Source: Rallus limicola (taxonomy: Eukaryota; Chordata; Aves; Gruiformes; Rallidae). Taken from it: a stretch of DNA of 64,000 nt. The notes below the pieces were generated by a model that had not been told where the DNA came from, did not search any database, and saw only the letters and a list, made by a program, of their open reading frames with translations. Numbering within the stretch: the first letter of the stretch is position 1; each line of letters begins with the position of its first letter. Position numbers and translations under genes: made by a program. Below are positions 1 through 11,096 of the stretch, piece by piece. Location of the stretch: the NCBI GenBank assembly GCA_022605955.1, contig JAKCOZ010000303.1, forward strand, positions 1-64,000, written 5' to 3'.

Positions 1-404
1 GACAAGCTATGCCTTTCAGTCCTAGCTTCTTTACTTTGGGAGTTATTGCTGGACGTTTAGCAAGTTTTGAACTGCAGTCTGCTAGGGCCGATAAAAGCAC
101 CGTAGGAGGTTCCAGGCATGTTCCCTCTTTCCAGGCAAAGGAAAAGGCTGAGAGCCAAAGTGACAGGGTCTGCTTGTGTGTCCTGTTAGGAGGTTTCAGA
201 CAAGCTATGCCTTTCATGCCTAGCTTCTTTACTTTGGGAGTTATTGCTGGACGTTTAGCATGTTTTGAACTGCAGTCTGCTAGGGCCGAGAAAAGCACCG
301 TAGGAGGTTCCAGGCATGTTCCCTCTTTCCAGGCAAAGGAAAAGGCTGAGAGCCAAAGTGACAGGGTCTGCTTGTGTGTCCTGTTATAAGGTTTCAGACA
401 AGCT
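1..404 (+). repeat. Left-edge partial higher-order unit (last two monomers)
   Basis: Eight bases of a cut monomer are followed by two full copies. The first (9-206) is subtype sH with A at monomer position 55 and T at 84. The second (207-404) is mH and carries the TATAAGG boundary variant at about 385-391. The same pair closes the units ending at 3572 and 5948, so the window opens near the end of a left-domain unit. Confidence 0.85.
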
Positions 405-602
405 ATGCCTTTCATGCCTAGCTTCTTTACTTTGGGAGTTATTGCTGGACGTTTAGCATGTTTTGAACTGCAGTCTGCTAGGGCCGAGAAAAGCACTGTA
501 GGAGGTAGCAGGTATGTTCCTTCTTTCCAGGCAAAGGAAAAGGCTGAGAGCCAAAGTGACAGGGTCTGCTTGTGTGTCCTGTTAGGAGGTTTCAGACAAG
601 CT
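405..602 (+). repeat. Representative satellite monomer, subtype mY
   Basis: This copy differs from the H subtype in a tight cluster: AG instead of TC at monomer positions 103-104, T instead of C at 109, and T instead of C at 117. It also has T at 93, where the CpG of ACCGTA has become ACTGTA. Y copies follow every TATAAGG boundary copy in the left part of the array, so this subtype opens each left-domain higher-order unit. Confidence 0.9.
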
Positions 603-800
603 ATGCCTTTCATGCCTAGCTTCTTTACTTTGGGAGTTATTGCTGGACGTTTAGCATGTTTTGAACTGCAGTCTGCTAGGGCCGAGAAAAGCACCGTAGG
701 AGGTTCCAGGCATGTTCCCTCTTTCCAGGCAAAGGAAAAGGCTGAGAGCCAAAGTGACAGGGTCTGCTTGTGTGTCCTGTTAGGAGGTTTCAGACAAGCT
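603..800 (+). repeat. Representative satellite monomer, subtype mH
   Basis: This copy is close to the array consensus. Recognisable parts by monomer position: a T-rich segment at about 19-30, three CpG sites at 46-47, 81-82 and 93-94, a PstI site CTGCAG at about 65-70, an AGGAGG-containing segment at 96-101, a pyrimidine run followed by CCAGG at about 113-127, a purine-rich run (AAAGGAAAAGGC) at 129-140, and a dyad-symmetric segment at 164-197. Short arms CCTAGC (13-18) and GCTAGG (74-79) are also inverse complements of each other. No splice, promoter or protein-binding function can be assigned from sequence alone. Confidence 0.9.
766..799 (+). other. Dyad-symmetric (hairpin-capable) segment, present in nearly every monomer
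   Basis: Shown here for one copy. An outer arm GCTTGTGTG (766-774) can pair with CAGACAAGC (791-799), with one mismatch in nine. Inside it, TCCT (775-778) pairs perfectly with AGGA (782-785) around a GTT loop, leaving GGTTT (786-790) as a one-sided bulge. The segment recurs at the same place in essentially all copies. The TATAAGG copies, the copies with GTCGTG for GTCCTG, and the 1-bp deletion copy at 31691-31887 all alter the inner stem. Whether it extrudes in vivo is unknown. Confidence 0.6.
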
Positions 801-998
801 ATGCCTTTCATGCCTAGCTTCTTTACTTTGGGAGTTATTGCTGGACGTTTAGCATGTTTTGAACTGCAGTCTGCTAGGGCCGAGAAAAGCACCGTAGGAG
901 GTTCCAGGCATGTTCCCTCTTTCCAGGCAAAGGAAAAGGCTGAGAGCCAAAGTGACAGGGTCTGCTTGTGTGTCCTGTTAGGAGGTTTCAGACAAGCT

Positions 999-1196
999 AT
1001 GCCTTTCATGCCTAGCTTTTTTACTTTGGGAGTTATTGCTGGACGTTTAGCATGTTTTGAACTGCAGTCTGCTAGGGCCGAGAAAAGCACCGTAGGAGCT
1101 TCCAGGCATGTTCCCTCTTTCCAGGCAAAGGAAAAGGCTGAGAGCCAAAGTGACAGGGTCTGCTTGTGTGTCCTGTTAGGAGGTTTCAGACAAGCT
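999..1196 (+). repeat. Representative satellite monomer, subtype mA
   Basis: This copy is like subtype H but has C instead of G at monomer position 101, giving GAGCTTCC. It also has an extra T in place of C near position 21, giving a TTTTTT run, shared with the copies around 4190 and 6560. That shared private change ties together the fourth monomer of three left-domain units. Confidence 0.85.
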
Positions 1197-1790
1197 ATGC
1201 CTTTCAATCCTAGCTTCTTTACTTTGGGAGTTATTGCTGGACGTTTAGCATGTTTTGAACTGCAGTCTGCTAGGGCCGAGAAAAGCACCGTAGGAGGTTC
1301 CAGGCATGTTCCCTCTTTCCAGACAAAGGAAAAGGCTGAGAGCCAAAGTGACAGGGTCTGCTTGTGTGTCCTGTTAGGAGGTTTCAGACAAGCTATGCCT
1401 TTCAGTCCTAGCTTCTTTACTTTGGGAGTTATTGCTGGACGTTTAGCAAGTTTTGAACTGCAGTCTGCTAGGGCCGATAAAAGCACCGTAGGAGGTTCCA
1501 GGCATGTTCCCTCTTTCCAGGCAAAGGAAAAGGCTGAGAGCCAAAGTGACAGGGTCTGCTTGTGTGTCCTGTTAGGAGGTTTCAGACAAGCTATGCCTTT
1601 CATGCCTAGCTTCTTTACTTTGGGAGTTATTGCTGGACGTTTAGCATGTTTTGAACTGCAGTCTGCTAGGGCCGATAAAAGCACCGTAGGAGGTTCCAGG
1701 CATGTTCCCTCTTTCCAGGCAAAGGAAAAGGCTGAGAGCCAAAGTGACAGGGTCTGCTTGTGTGTCCTGTTATAAGGTTTCAGACAAGCT

Positions 1791-3572
1791 ATGCCTTTCA
1801 TGCCTAGCTTCTTTACTTTGGGAGTTATTGCTGGACGTTTAGCATGTTTTGAACTGCAGTCTGCTAGGGCCGAGAAAAGCACTGTAGGAGGTAGCAGGTA
1901 TGTTCCTTCTTTCCAGGCAAAGGAAAAGGCTGAGAGCCAAAGTGACAGGGTCTGCTTGTGTGTCCTGTTAGGAGGTTTCAGACAAGCTATGCCTTTCATG
2001 CCTAGCTTCTTTACTTTGGGAGTTATTGCTGGACGTTTAGCATGTTTTGAACTGCAGTCTGCTAGGGCCGAGAAAAGCACCGTAGGAGGTTCCAGGCATG
2101 TTCCCTCTTTCCAGGCAAAGGAAAAGGCTGAGAGCCAAAGTGACAGGGTCTGCTTGTGTGTCCTGTTAGGAGGTTTCAGACAAGCTATGCCTTTCAGTCC
2201 TAGCTTCTTTACTTTAGGAGTTATTGCTGGACATTTAGCATGTTTTGAACTGCAGTCTGCTAGGGCCGAGAAAAGCACTGTAGGAGGTAGCAGGTATGTT
2301 CCTTCTTTCCAGGCAAAGGAAAAGGCTGAGAGCCAAAGTGACAGGGTCTGCTTGTGTGTCCTGTTAGGAGGTTTCAGACAAGCTATGCCTTTCAGTCCTA
2401 GCTTCTTTACTTTGGGAGTTATTGCTGGACGTTTAGCATGTTTTGAACTGCAGTCTGCTAGGGCCGAGAAAAGCACCGTAGGAGGTTCCAGGCATGTTCC
2501 CTCTTTCCAGGCAAAGGAAAAGGCTGAGAGCCAAAGTGACAGGGTCTGCTTGTGTGTCCTGTTAGGAGGTTTCAGACAAGCTATGCCTTTCAGTCCTAGC
2601 TTCTTTACTTTGGGAGTTATTGCTGGACGTTTAGCATGTTTTGAACTGCAGTCTGCTAGGGCCGAGAAAAGCACCGTAGGAGGTAGCAGGTATGTTTCTT
2701 CTTTCCAGGCAAAGGAAAAGGCTGAGAGCCAAAGTGACAGGGTCTGCTTGTGTGTCCTGTTAGGAGGTTTCAGACAAGCTATGCCTTTCATGCCTAGCTT
2801 CTTTACTTTGGGAGTTATTGCTGGACGTTTAGCATGTTTTGAACTGCAGTCTGCTAGGGCCGAGAAAAGCACCGTAGGAGGTTCCAGGCATGTTCCCTCT
2901 TTCCAGGCAAAGGAAAAGGCTGAGAGCCAAAGTGACAGGGTCTGCTTGTGTGTCCTGTTAGGAGGTTTCAGACAAGCTATGCCTTTCATGCCTAGCTTCT
3001 TTACTTTGGGAGTTATTGCTGGACGTTTAGCATGTTTTGAACTGCAGTCTGCTAGGGCCGAGAAAAGCACCGTAGGAGGTTCCAGGCATGTTCCCTCTTT
3101 CCAGACAAAGGAAAAGGCTGAGAGCCAAAGTGACAGGGTCTGCTTGTGTGTCCTGTTAGGAGGTTTCAGACAAGCTATGCCTTTCAGTCCTAGCTTCTTT
3201 ACTTTGGGAGTTATTGCTGGACGTTTAGCAAGTTTTGAACTGCAGTCTGCTAGGGCCGATAAAAGCACCGTAGGAGGTTCCAGGCATGTTCCCTCTTTCC
3301 AGGCAAAGGAAAAGGCTGAGAGCCAAAGTGACAGGGTCTGCTTGTGTGTCCTGTTAGGAGGTTTCAGACAAGCTATGCCTTTCATGCCTAGCTTCTTTAC
3401 TTTGGGAGTTATTGCTGGACGTTTAGCATGTTTTGAACTGCAGTCTGCTAGGGCCGAGAAAAGCACCGTAGGAGGTTCCAGGCATGTTCCCTCTTTCCAG
3501 GCAAAGGAAAAGGCTGAGAGCCAAAGTGACAGGGTCTGCTTGTGTGTCCTGTTATAAGGTTTCAGACAAGCT
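1791..3572 (+). repeat. Left-domain higher-order unit, 9 monomers
   Basis: Order: mY, mH, sY with GACATTTAG, sH, sY with TGTTTCTTC, mH, mH with A127, sH with A55/T84, mH with TATAAGG (TAA at 3555-3557). Compared with the 7-monomer units it lacks the third mH and the mA copy and gains the sY-sH-sY trio plus an mH, as expected from unequal exchange in register. Confidence 0.85.
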
Positions 3573-5948
3573 ATGCCTTTCATGCCTAGCTTCTTTACTT
3601 TGGGAGTTATTGCTGGACGTTTAGCATGTTTTGAACTGCAGTCTGCTAGGGCCGAGAAAAGCACTGTAGGAGGTAGCAGGTATGTTCCTTCTTTCCAGGC
3701 AAAGGAAAAGGCTGAGAGCCAAAGTGACAGGGTCTGCTTGTGTGTCCTGTTAGGAGGTTTCAGACAAGCTATGCCTTTCATGCCTAGCTTCTTTACTTTG
3801 GGAGTTATTGCTGGACGTTTAGCATGTTTTGAACTGCAGTCTGCTAGGGCCGAGAAAAGCACCGTAGGAGGTTCCAGGCATGTTCCCTCTTTCCAGGCAA
3901 AGGAAAAGGCTGAGAGCCAAAGTGACAGGGTCTGCTTGTGTGTCCTGTTAGGAGGTTTCAGACAAGCTATGCCTTTCATGCCTAGCTTCTTTACTTTGGG
4001 AGTTATTGCTGGACGTTTAGCATGTTTTGAACTGCAGTCTGCTAGGGCCGAGAAAAGCACCGTAGGAGGTTCCAGGCATGTTCCCTCTTTCCAGGCAAAG
4101 GAAAAGGCTGAGAGCCAAAGTGACAGGGTCTGCTTGTGTGTCCTGTTAGGAGGTTTCAGACAAGCTATGCCTTTCATGCCTAGCTTTTTTACTTTGGGAG
4201 TTATTGCTGGACGTTTAGCATGTTTTGAACTGCAGTCTGCTAGGGCCGAGAAAAGCACCGTAGGAGCTTCCAGGCATGTTCCCTCTTTCCAGGCAAAGGA
4301 AAAGGCTGAGAGCCAAAGTGACAGGGTCTGCTTGTGTGTCCTGTTAGGAGGTTTCAGACAAGCTATGCCTTTCAGTCCTAGCTTCTTTACTTTGGGAGTT
4401 ATTGCTGGACGTTTAGCATGTTTTGAACTGCAGTCTGCTAGGGCCGAGAAAAGCACCGTAGGAGGTTCCAGGCATGTTCCCTCTTTCCAGGCAAAGGAAA
4501 AGGCTGAGAGCCAAAGTGACAGGGTCTGCTTGTGTGTCCTGTTAGGAGGTTTCAGACAAGCTATGCCTTTCAGTCCTAGCTTCTTTACTTTGGGAGTTAT
4601 TGCTGGACATTTAGCATGTTTTGAACTGCAGTCTGCTAGGGCCGAGAAAAGCACTGTAGGAGGTAGCAGGTATGTTCCTTCTTTCCAGGCAAAGGAAAAG
4701 GCTGAGAGCCAAAGTGACAGGGTCTGCTTGTGTGTCCTGTTAGGAGGTTTCAGACAAGCTATGCCTTTCAGTCCTAGCTTCTTTACTTTGGGAGTTATTG
4801 CTGGACGTTTAGCATGTTTTGAACTGCAGTCTGCTAGGGCCGAGAAAAGCACCGTAGGAGGTTCCAGGCATGTTCCCTCTTTCCAGGCAAAGGAAAAGGC
4901 TGAGAGCCAAAGTGACAGGGTCTGCTTGTGTGTCCTGTTAGGAGGTTTCAGACAAGCTATGCCTTTCAGTCCTAGCTTCTTTACTTTGGGAGTTATTGCT
5001 GGACGTTTAGCATGTTTTGAACTGCAGTCTGCTAGGGCCGAGAAAAGCACCGTAGGAGGTAGCAGGTATGTTTCTTCTTTCCAGGCAAAGGAAAAGGCTG
5101 AGAGCCAAAGTGACAGGGTCTGCTTGTGTGTCCTGTTAGGAGGTTTCAGACAAGCTATGCCTTTCATGCCTAGCTTCTTTACTTTGGGAGTTATTGCTGG
5201 ACGTTTAGCATGTTTTGAACTGCAGTCTGCTAGGGCCGAGAAAAGCACCGTAGGAGGTTCCAGGCATGTTCCCTCTTTCCAGGCAAAGGAAAAGGCTGAG
5301 AGCCAAAGTGACAGGGTCTGCTTGTGTGTCCTGTTAGGAGGTTTCAGACAAGCTATGCCTTTCATGCCTAGCTTCTTTACTTTGGGAGTTATTGCTGGAC
5401 GTTTAGCATGTTTTGAACTGCAGTCTGCTAGGGCCGAGAAAAGCACCGTAGGAGGTTCCAGGCATGTTCCCTCTTTCCAGACAAAGGAAAAGGCTGAGAG
5501 CCAAAGTGACAGGGTCTGCTTGTGTGTCCTGTTAGGAGGTTTCAGACAAGCTATGCCTTTCAGTCCTAGCTTCTTTACTTTGGGAGTTATTGCTGGACGT
5601 TTAGCAAGTTTTGAACTGCAGTCTGCTAGGGCCGATAAAAGCACCGTAGGAGGTTCCAGGCATGTTCCCTCTTTCCAGGCAAAGGAAAAGGCTGAGAGCC
5701 AAAGTGACAGGGTCTGCTTGTGTGTCCTGTTAGGAGGTTTCAGACAAGCTATGCCTTTCATGCCTAGCTTCTTTACTTTGGGAGTTATTGCTGGACGTTT
5801 AGCATGTTTTGAACTGCAGTCTGCTAGGGCCGAGAAAAGCACCGTAGGAGGTTCCAGGCATGTTCCCTCTTTCCAGGCAAAGGAAAAGGCTGAGAGCCAA
5901 AGTGACAGGGTCTGCTTGTGTGTCCTGTTATAAGGTTTCAGACAAGCT
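3573..5948 (+). repeat. Left-domain higher-order unit, 12 monomers
   Basis: Order: mY, mH, mH, mA, sH, sY with GACATTTAG, sH, sY with TGTTTCTTC, mH, mH with A127, sH with A55/T84, mH with TATAAGG (TAA at 5931-5933). It contains both the mH-mA pair of the 7-monomer unit and the sY-sH-sY trio of the 9-monomer unit, so it is either the fuller ancestor or a recombinant of the two. Confidence 0.85.
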
Positions 5949-7334
5949 ATGCCTTTCATGCCTAGCTTCTTTACTTTGGGAGTTATTGCTGGACGTTTAG
6001 CATGTTTTGAACTGCAGTCTGCTAGGGCCGAGAAAAGCACTGTAGGAGGTAGCAGGTATGTTCCTTCTTTCCAGGCAAAGGAAAAGGCTGAGAGCCAAAG
6101 TGACAGGGTCTGCTTGTGTGTCCTGTTAGGAGGTTTCAGACAAGCTATGCCTTTCATGCCTAGCTTCTTTACTTTGGGAGTTATTGCTGGACGTTTAGCA
6201 TGTTTTGAACTGCAGTCTGCTAGGGCCGAGAAAAGCACCGTAGGAGGTTCCAGGCATGTTCCCTCTTTCCAGGCAAAGGAAAAGGCTGAGAGCCAAAGTG
6301 ACAGGGTCTGCTTGTGTGTCCTGTTAGGAGGTTTCAGACAAGCTATGCCTTTCATGCCTAGCTTCTTTACTTTGGGAGTTATTGCTGGACGTTTAGCATG
6401 TTTTGAACTGCAGTCTGCTAGGGCCGAGAAAAGCACCGTAGGAGGTTCCAGGCATGTTCCCTCTTTCCAGGCAAAGGAAAAGGCTGAGAGCCAAAGTGAC
6501 AGGGTCTGCTTGTGTGTCCTGTTAGGAGGTTTCAGACAAGCTATGCCTTTCATGCCTAGCTTTTTTACTTTGGGAGTTATTGCTGGACGTTTAGCATGTT
6601 TTGAACTGCAGTCTGCTAGGGCCGAGAAAAGCACCGTAGGAGCTTCCAGGCATGTTCCCTCTTTCCAGGCAAAGGAAAAGGCTGAGAGCCAAAGTGACAG
6701 GGTCTGCTTGTGTGTCCTGTTAGGAGGTTTCAGACAAGCTATGCCTTTCATGCCTAGCTTCTTTACTTTGGGAGTTATTGCTGGACGTTTAGCATGTTTT
6801 GAACTGCAGTCTGCTAGGGCCGAGAAAAGCACCGTAGGAGGTTCCAGGCATGTTCCCTCTTTCCAGACAAAGGAAAAGGCTGAGAGCCAAAGTGACAGGG
6901 TCTGCTTGTGTGTCCTGTTAGGAGGTTTCAGACAAGCTATGCCTTTCAGTCCTAGCTTCTTTACTTTGGGAGTTATTGCTGGACGTTTAGCAAGTTTTGA
7001 ACTGCAGTCTGCTAGGGCCGATAAAAGCACCGTAGGAGGTTCCAGGCATGTTCCCTCTTTCCAGGCAAAGGAAAAGGCTGAGAGCCAAAGTGACAGGGTC
7101 TGCTTGTGTGTCCTGTTAGGAGGTTTCAGACAAGCTATGCCTTTCATGCCTAGCTTCTTTACTTTGGGAGTTATTGCTGGACGTTTAGCATGTTTTGAAC
7201 TGCAGTCTGCTAGGGCCGAGAAAAGCACCGTAGGAGCTTCCAGGCATGTTCCCTCTTTCCAGGCAAAGGAAAAGGCTGAGAGCCAAAGTGACAGGGTCTG
7301 CTTGTGTGTCCTGTTATAAGGTTTCAGACAAGCT
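5949..7334 (+). repeat. Left-domain higher-order unit, 7 monomers
   Basis: Order: mY, mH, mH, mA, mH with A127, sH with A55/T84, then mA carrying TATAAGG (TAA at 7317-7319). It lies exactly 5544 bp (28 monomers) from the matching unit at 405-1790 and differs from it at the fifth monomer (CATGCCT instead of CAATCCT) and in the last copy. Confidence 0.85.
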
Positions 7335-10300
7335 ATGCCTTTCATGCCTAGCTTCTTTACTTTGGGAGTTATTGCTGGACGTTTAGCATGTTTTGAACTG
7401 CAGTCTGCTAGGGCCGAGAAAAGCACTGTAGGAGGTAGCAGGTATGTTCCTTCTTTCCAGGCAAAGGAAAAGGCTGAGAGCCAAAGTGACAGGGTCTGCT
7501 TGTGTGTCCTGTTAGGAGGTTTCAGACAAGCTATGCCTTTCATGCCTAGCTTCTTTACTTTGGGAGTTATTGCTGGACGTTTAGCATGTTTTGAACTGCA
7601 GTCTGCTAGGGCCGAGAAAAGCACCGTAGGAGGTTCCAGGCATGTTCCCTCTTTCCAGGCAAAGGAAAAGGCTGAGAGCCAAAGTGACAGGGTCTGCTTG
7701 TGTGTCCTGTTAGGAGGTTTCAGACAAGCTATGCCTTTCAGTCCTAGCTTCTTTACTTTAGGAGTTATTGCTGGACATTTAGCATGTTTTGAACTGCAGT
7801 CTGCTAGGGCCGAGAAAAGCACTGTAGGAGGTAGCAGGTATGTTCCTTCTTTCCAGGCAAAGGAAAAGGCTGAGAGCCAAAGTGACAGGGTCTGCTTGTG
7901 TGTCCTGTTAGGAGGTTTCAGACAAGCTATGCCTTTCAGTCCTAGCTTCTTTACTTTGGGAGTTATTGCTGGACGTTTAGCATGTTTTGAACTGCAGTCT
8001 GCTAGGGCCGAGAAAAGCACCGTAGGAGGTTCCAGGCATGTTCCCTCTTTCCAGGCAAAGGAAAAGGCTGAGAGCCAAAGTGACAGGGTCTGCTTGTGTG
8101 TCCTGTTAGGAGGTTTCAGACAAGCTATGCCTTTCAGTCCTAGCTTCTTTACTTTGGGAGTTATTGCTGGACGTTTAGCATGTTTTGAACTGCAGTCTGC
8201 TAGGGCCGAGAAAAGCACCGTAGGAGGTAGCAGGTATGTTTCTTCTTTCCAGGCAAAGGAAAAGGCTGAGAGCCAAAGTGACAGGGTCTGCTTGTGTGTC
8301 CTGTTAGGAGGTTTCAGACAAGCTATGCCTTTCAGTCCTAGCTTCTTTACTTTGGGAGTTATTGCTGGACATTTAGCATGTTTTGAACTGCAGTCTGCTA
8401 GGGCCGAGAAAAGCACTGTAGGAGGTAGCAGGTATGTTCCTTCTTTCCAGGCAAAGGAAAAGGCTGAGAGCCAAAGTGACAGGGTCTGCTTGTGTGTCCT
8501 GTTAGGAGGTTTCAGACAAGCTATGCCTTTCAGTCCTAGCTTCTTTACTTTGGGAGTTATTGCTGGACGTTTAGCATGTTTTGAACTGCAGTCTGCTAGG
8601 GCCGAGAAAAGCACCGTAGGAGGTTCCAGGCATGTTCCCTCTTTCCAGGCAAAGGAAAAGGCTGAGAGCCAAAGTGACAGGGTCTGCTTGTGTGTCCTGT
8701 TAGGAGGTTTCAGACAAGCTATGCCTTTCAGTCCTAGCTTCTTTACTTTGGGAGTTATTGCTGGACGTTTAGCATGTTTTGAACTGCAGTCTGCTAGGGC
8801 CGAGAAAAGCACCGTAGGAGGTAGCAGGTATGTTTCTTCTTTCCAGGCAAAGGAAAAGGCTGAGAGCCAAAGTGACAGGGTCTGCTTGTGTGTCCTGTTA
8901 GGAGGTTTCAGACAAGCTATGCCTTTCATGCCTAGCTTCTTTACTTTGGGAGTTATTGCTGGACGTTTAGCATGTTTTGAACTGCAGTCTGCTAGGGCCG
9001 AGAAAAGCACCGTAGGAGGTTCCAGGCATGTTCCCTCTTTCCAGGCAAAGGAAAAGGCTGAGAGCCAAAGTGACAGGGTCTGCTTGTGTGTCCTGTTAGG
9101 AGGTTTCAGACAAGCTATGCCTTTCATGCCTAGCTTCTTTACTTTGGGAGTTATTGCTGGACGTTTAGCATGTTTTGAACTGCAGTCTGCTAGGGCCGAG
9201 AAAAGCACCGTAGGAGATTCCAGGCATGTTCCCTCTTTCCAGGCAAAGGAAAAGGCTGAGAGCCAAAGTGACAGGGTCTGCTTGTGTGTCCTGTTAGGAG
9301 GTTTCAGACAAGCTATGCCTTTCAGTCCTAGCTTCTTTACTTTGGGAGTTATTGCTGGACGTTTAGCATGTTTTGAACTGCAGTCTGCTAGGGCCGAGAA
9401 AAGCACCGTAGGAGGTTCCAGGCATGTTCCCTCTTTCCAGGCAAAGGAAAAGGCTGAGAGCCAAAGTGACAGGGTCTGCTTGTGTGTCCTGTTAGGAGGT
9501 TTCAGACAAGCTATGCCTTTCAGTCCTAGCTTCTTTACTTTGGGAGTTATTGCTGGACGTTTAGCATGTTTTGAACTGCAGTCTGCTAGGGCCGAGAAAA
9601 GCACCGTAGGAGGTTCCAGGCATGTTCCCTCTTTCCAGGCAAAGGAAAAGGCTGAGAGCCAAAGTGACAGGGTCAGCTTGTGTGTCCTGTTAGGAGGTTT
9701 CAGACAAGCTATGCCTTTCATGCCTAGCTTCTTTACTTTGGGAGTTATTGCTGGACGTTTAGCATGTTTTGAACTGCAGTCTGCTAGGGCCGAGAAAAGC
9801 ACCGTAGGAGGTTCCAGGCATGTTCCCTCTTTCCAGGCAAAGGAAAAGGCTGAGAGCCAAAGTGACAGGGTCTGCTTGTGTGTCCTGTTAGGAGGTTTCA
9901 GACAAGCTATGCCTTTCATGCCTAGCTTCTTTACTTTGGGAGTTATTGCTGGACGTTTAGCATGTTTTGAACTGCAGTCTGCTAGGGCCGAGAAAAGCAC
10001 CGTAGGAGCTTCCAGGCATGTTCCCTCTTTCCAGGCAAAGGAAAAGGCTGAGAGCCAAAGTGACAGGGTCTGCTTGTGTGTCCTGTTAGGAGGTTTCAGA
10101 CAAGCTATGCCTTTCATGCCTAGCTTCTTTACTTTGGGAGTTATTGCTGGACGTTTAGCATGTTTTGAACTGCAGTCTGCTAGGGCCGAGAAAAGCACCG
10201 TAGGAGGTTCCAGGCATGTTCCCTCTTTCCAGGCAAAGGAAAAGGCTGAGAGCCAAAGTGACAGGGTCAGCTTGTGTGTCCTGTTAGGAGGTTTCAGACA

Positions 10301-11096
10301 AGCTATGCCTTTCAGTCCTAGCTTCTTTACTTTGGGAGTTATTGCTGGACGTTTAGCATGTTTTGAACTGCAGTCTGCTAGGGCCGAGAAAAGCACCGTA
10401 GGAGGTTCCAGGCATGTTCCCTCTTTCCAGGCAAAGGAAAAGGCTGAGAGCCAAAGTGACAGAGTCTGCTTGTGTGTCCTGTTAGGAGGTTTCAGACAAG
10501 CTATGCCTTTCATGCCTAGCTTCTTTACTTTAGCAGTTATTGCTGGACGTTTAGCATGTTTTGAACTGCAGTCTGCTAGGGCCGAGAAAAGAACTTTTAT
10601 AGGTAGCAGGTATGTTCCTTCTTTCCAGGCAAAGGAAAAGGCTGAGAGCCAAAGTGACAGGGTCTGCTTGTGTGTCCTGTTAGGAGGTTTCAGACAAGCT
10701 ATGCCTTTCATGCCTAGCTTCTTTACTTTGGGAGTTATTGCTGGACGTTTAGCATGTTTTGAACTGCAGTCTGCTAGGGCCGAGAAAAGCACCGTAGGAG
10801 GTTCCAGGCATGTTCCCTCTTTCCAGGCAAAGGAAAAGGCTGAGAGCCAAAGTGACAGGGTCTGCTTGTGTGTCCTGTTAGGAGGTTTCAGACAAGCTAT
10901 GCCTTTCATGCCTAGCTTCTTTACTTTGGGAGTTATTGCTGGACGTTTAGCATGTTTTGAACTGCAGTCTGCTAGGGCCGAGAAAAGCACCGTAGGAGGT
11001 TCCAGGCATGTTCCCTCTTTCCAGGCAAAGGAAAAGGCTGAGAGCCAAAGTGACAGGGTCTGCTTGTGTGTCCTGTTATAAGGTTTCAGACAAGCT
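7335..11096 (+). repeat. Left-domain higher-order unit, 19 monomers
   Basis: It begins mY, mH, then the trio sY (GACATTTAG), sH, sY (TGTTTCTTC) twice in tandem (7731-8324 and 8325-8918). Then follow mH, mD, sH, sH, mH, mA, mH, sH, a divergent AACTTTTATAGG copy at 10503-10700, mH, and mH with TATAAGG (TAA at 11079-11081). The doubled trio is a local 594-bp tandem duplication. The second half introduces the D class and the copies with GTCAGC in place of GTCTGC. Confidence 0.85.

Larger units (their letters stand above)
405..1790 (+). repeat. Left-domain higher-order unit, 7 monomers
   Basis: Order: mY, mH, mH, mA, H with CAATCCT and an A at position 127, sH with A55 and T84, then mH with T84 carrying TATAAGG (TAA at 1773-1775). 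The seven subtypes and their order match the unit at 5949-7334 closely. Boundaries are placed immediately after the copies with TATAAGG. Confidence 0.85.

Noticed and set aside
696..713. AGGAGG followed eight bases later by ATG, resembling a bacterial ribosome binding site and start
   Set aside because: It recurs in most H copies as part of the satellite, and the following frame usually closes within the monomer. It is open only where indels shift the register. The array is not bacterial in character.
713..730. Pyrimidine run followed by CCAGG, resembling a 3' splice site
   Set aside because: Present in nearly every copy with no exon context. A short match of this kind is expected by chance in a 198-bp monomer.
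10590..10604. TTTTATAG or TTATAAGG as TATA-box promoters
   Set aside because: They are point variants of the satellite with no accompanying promoter context or transcript evidence.
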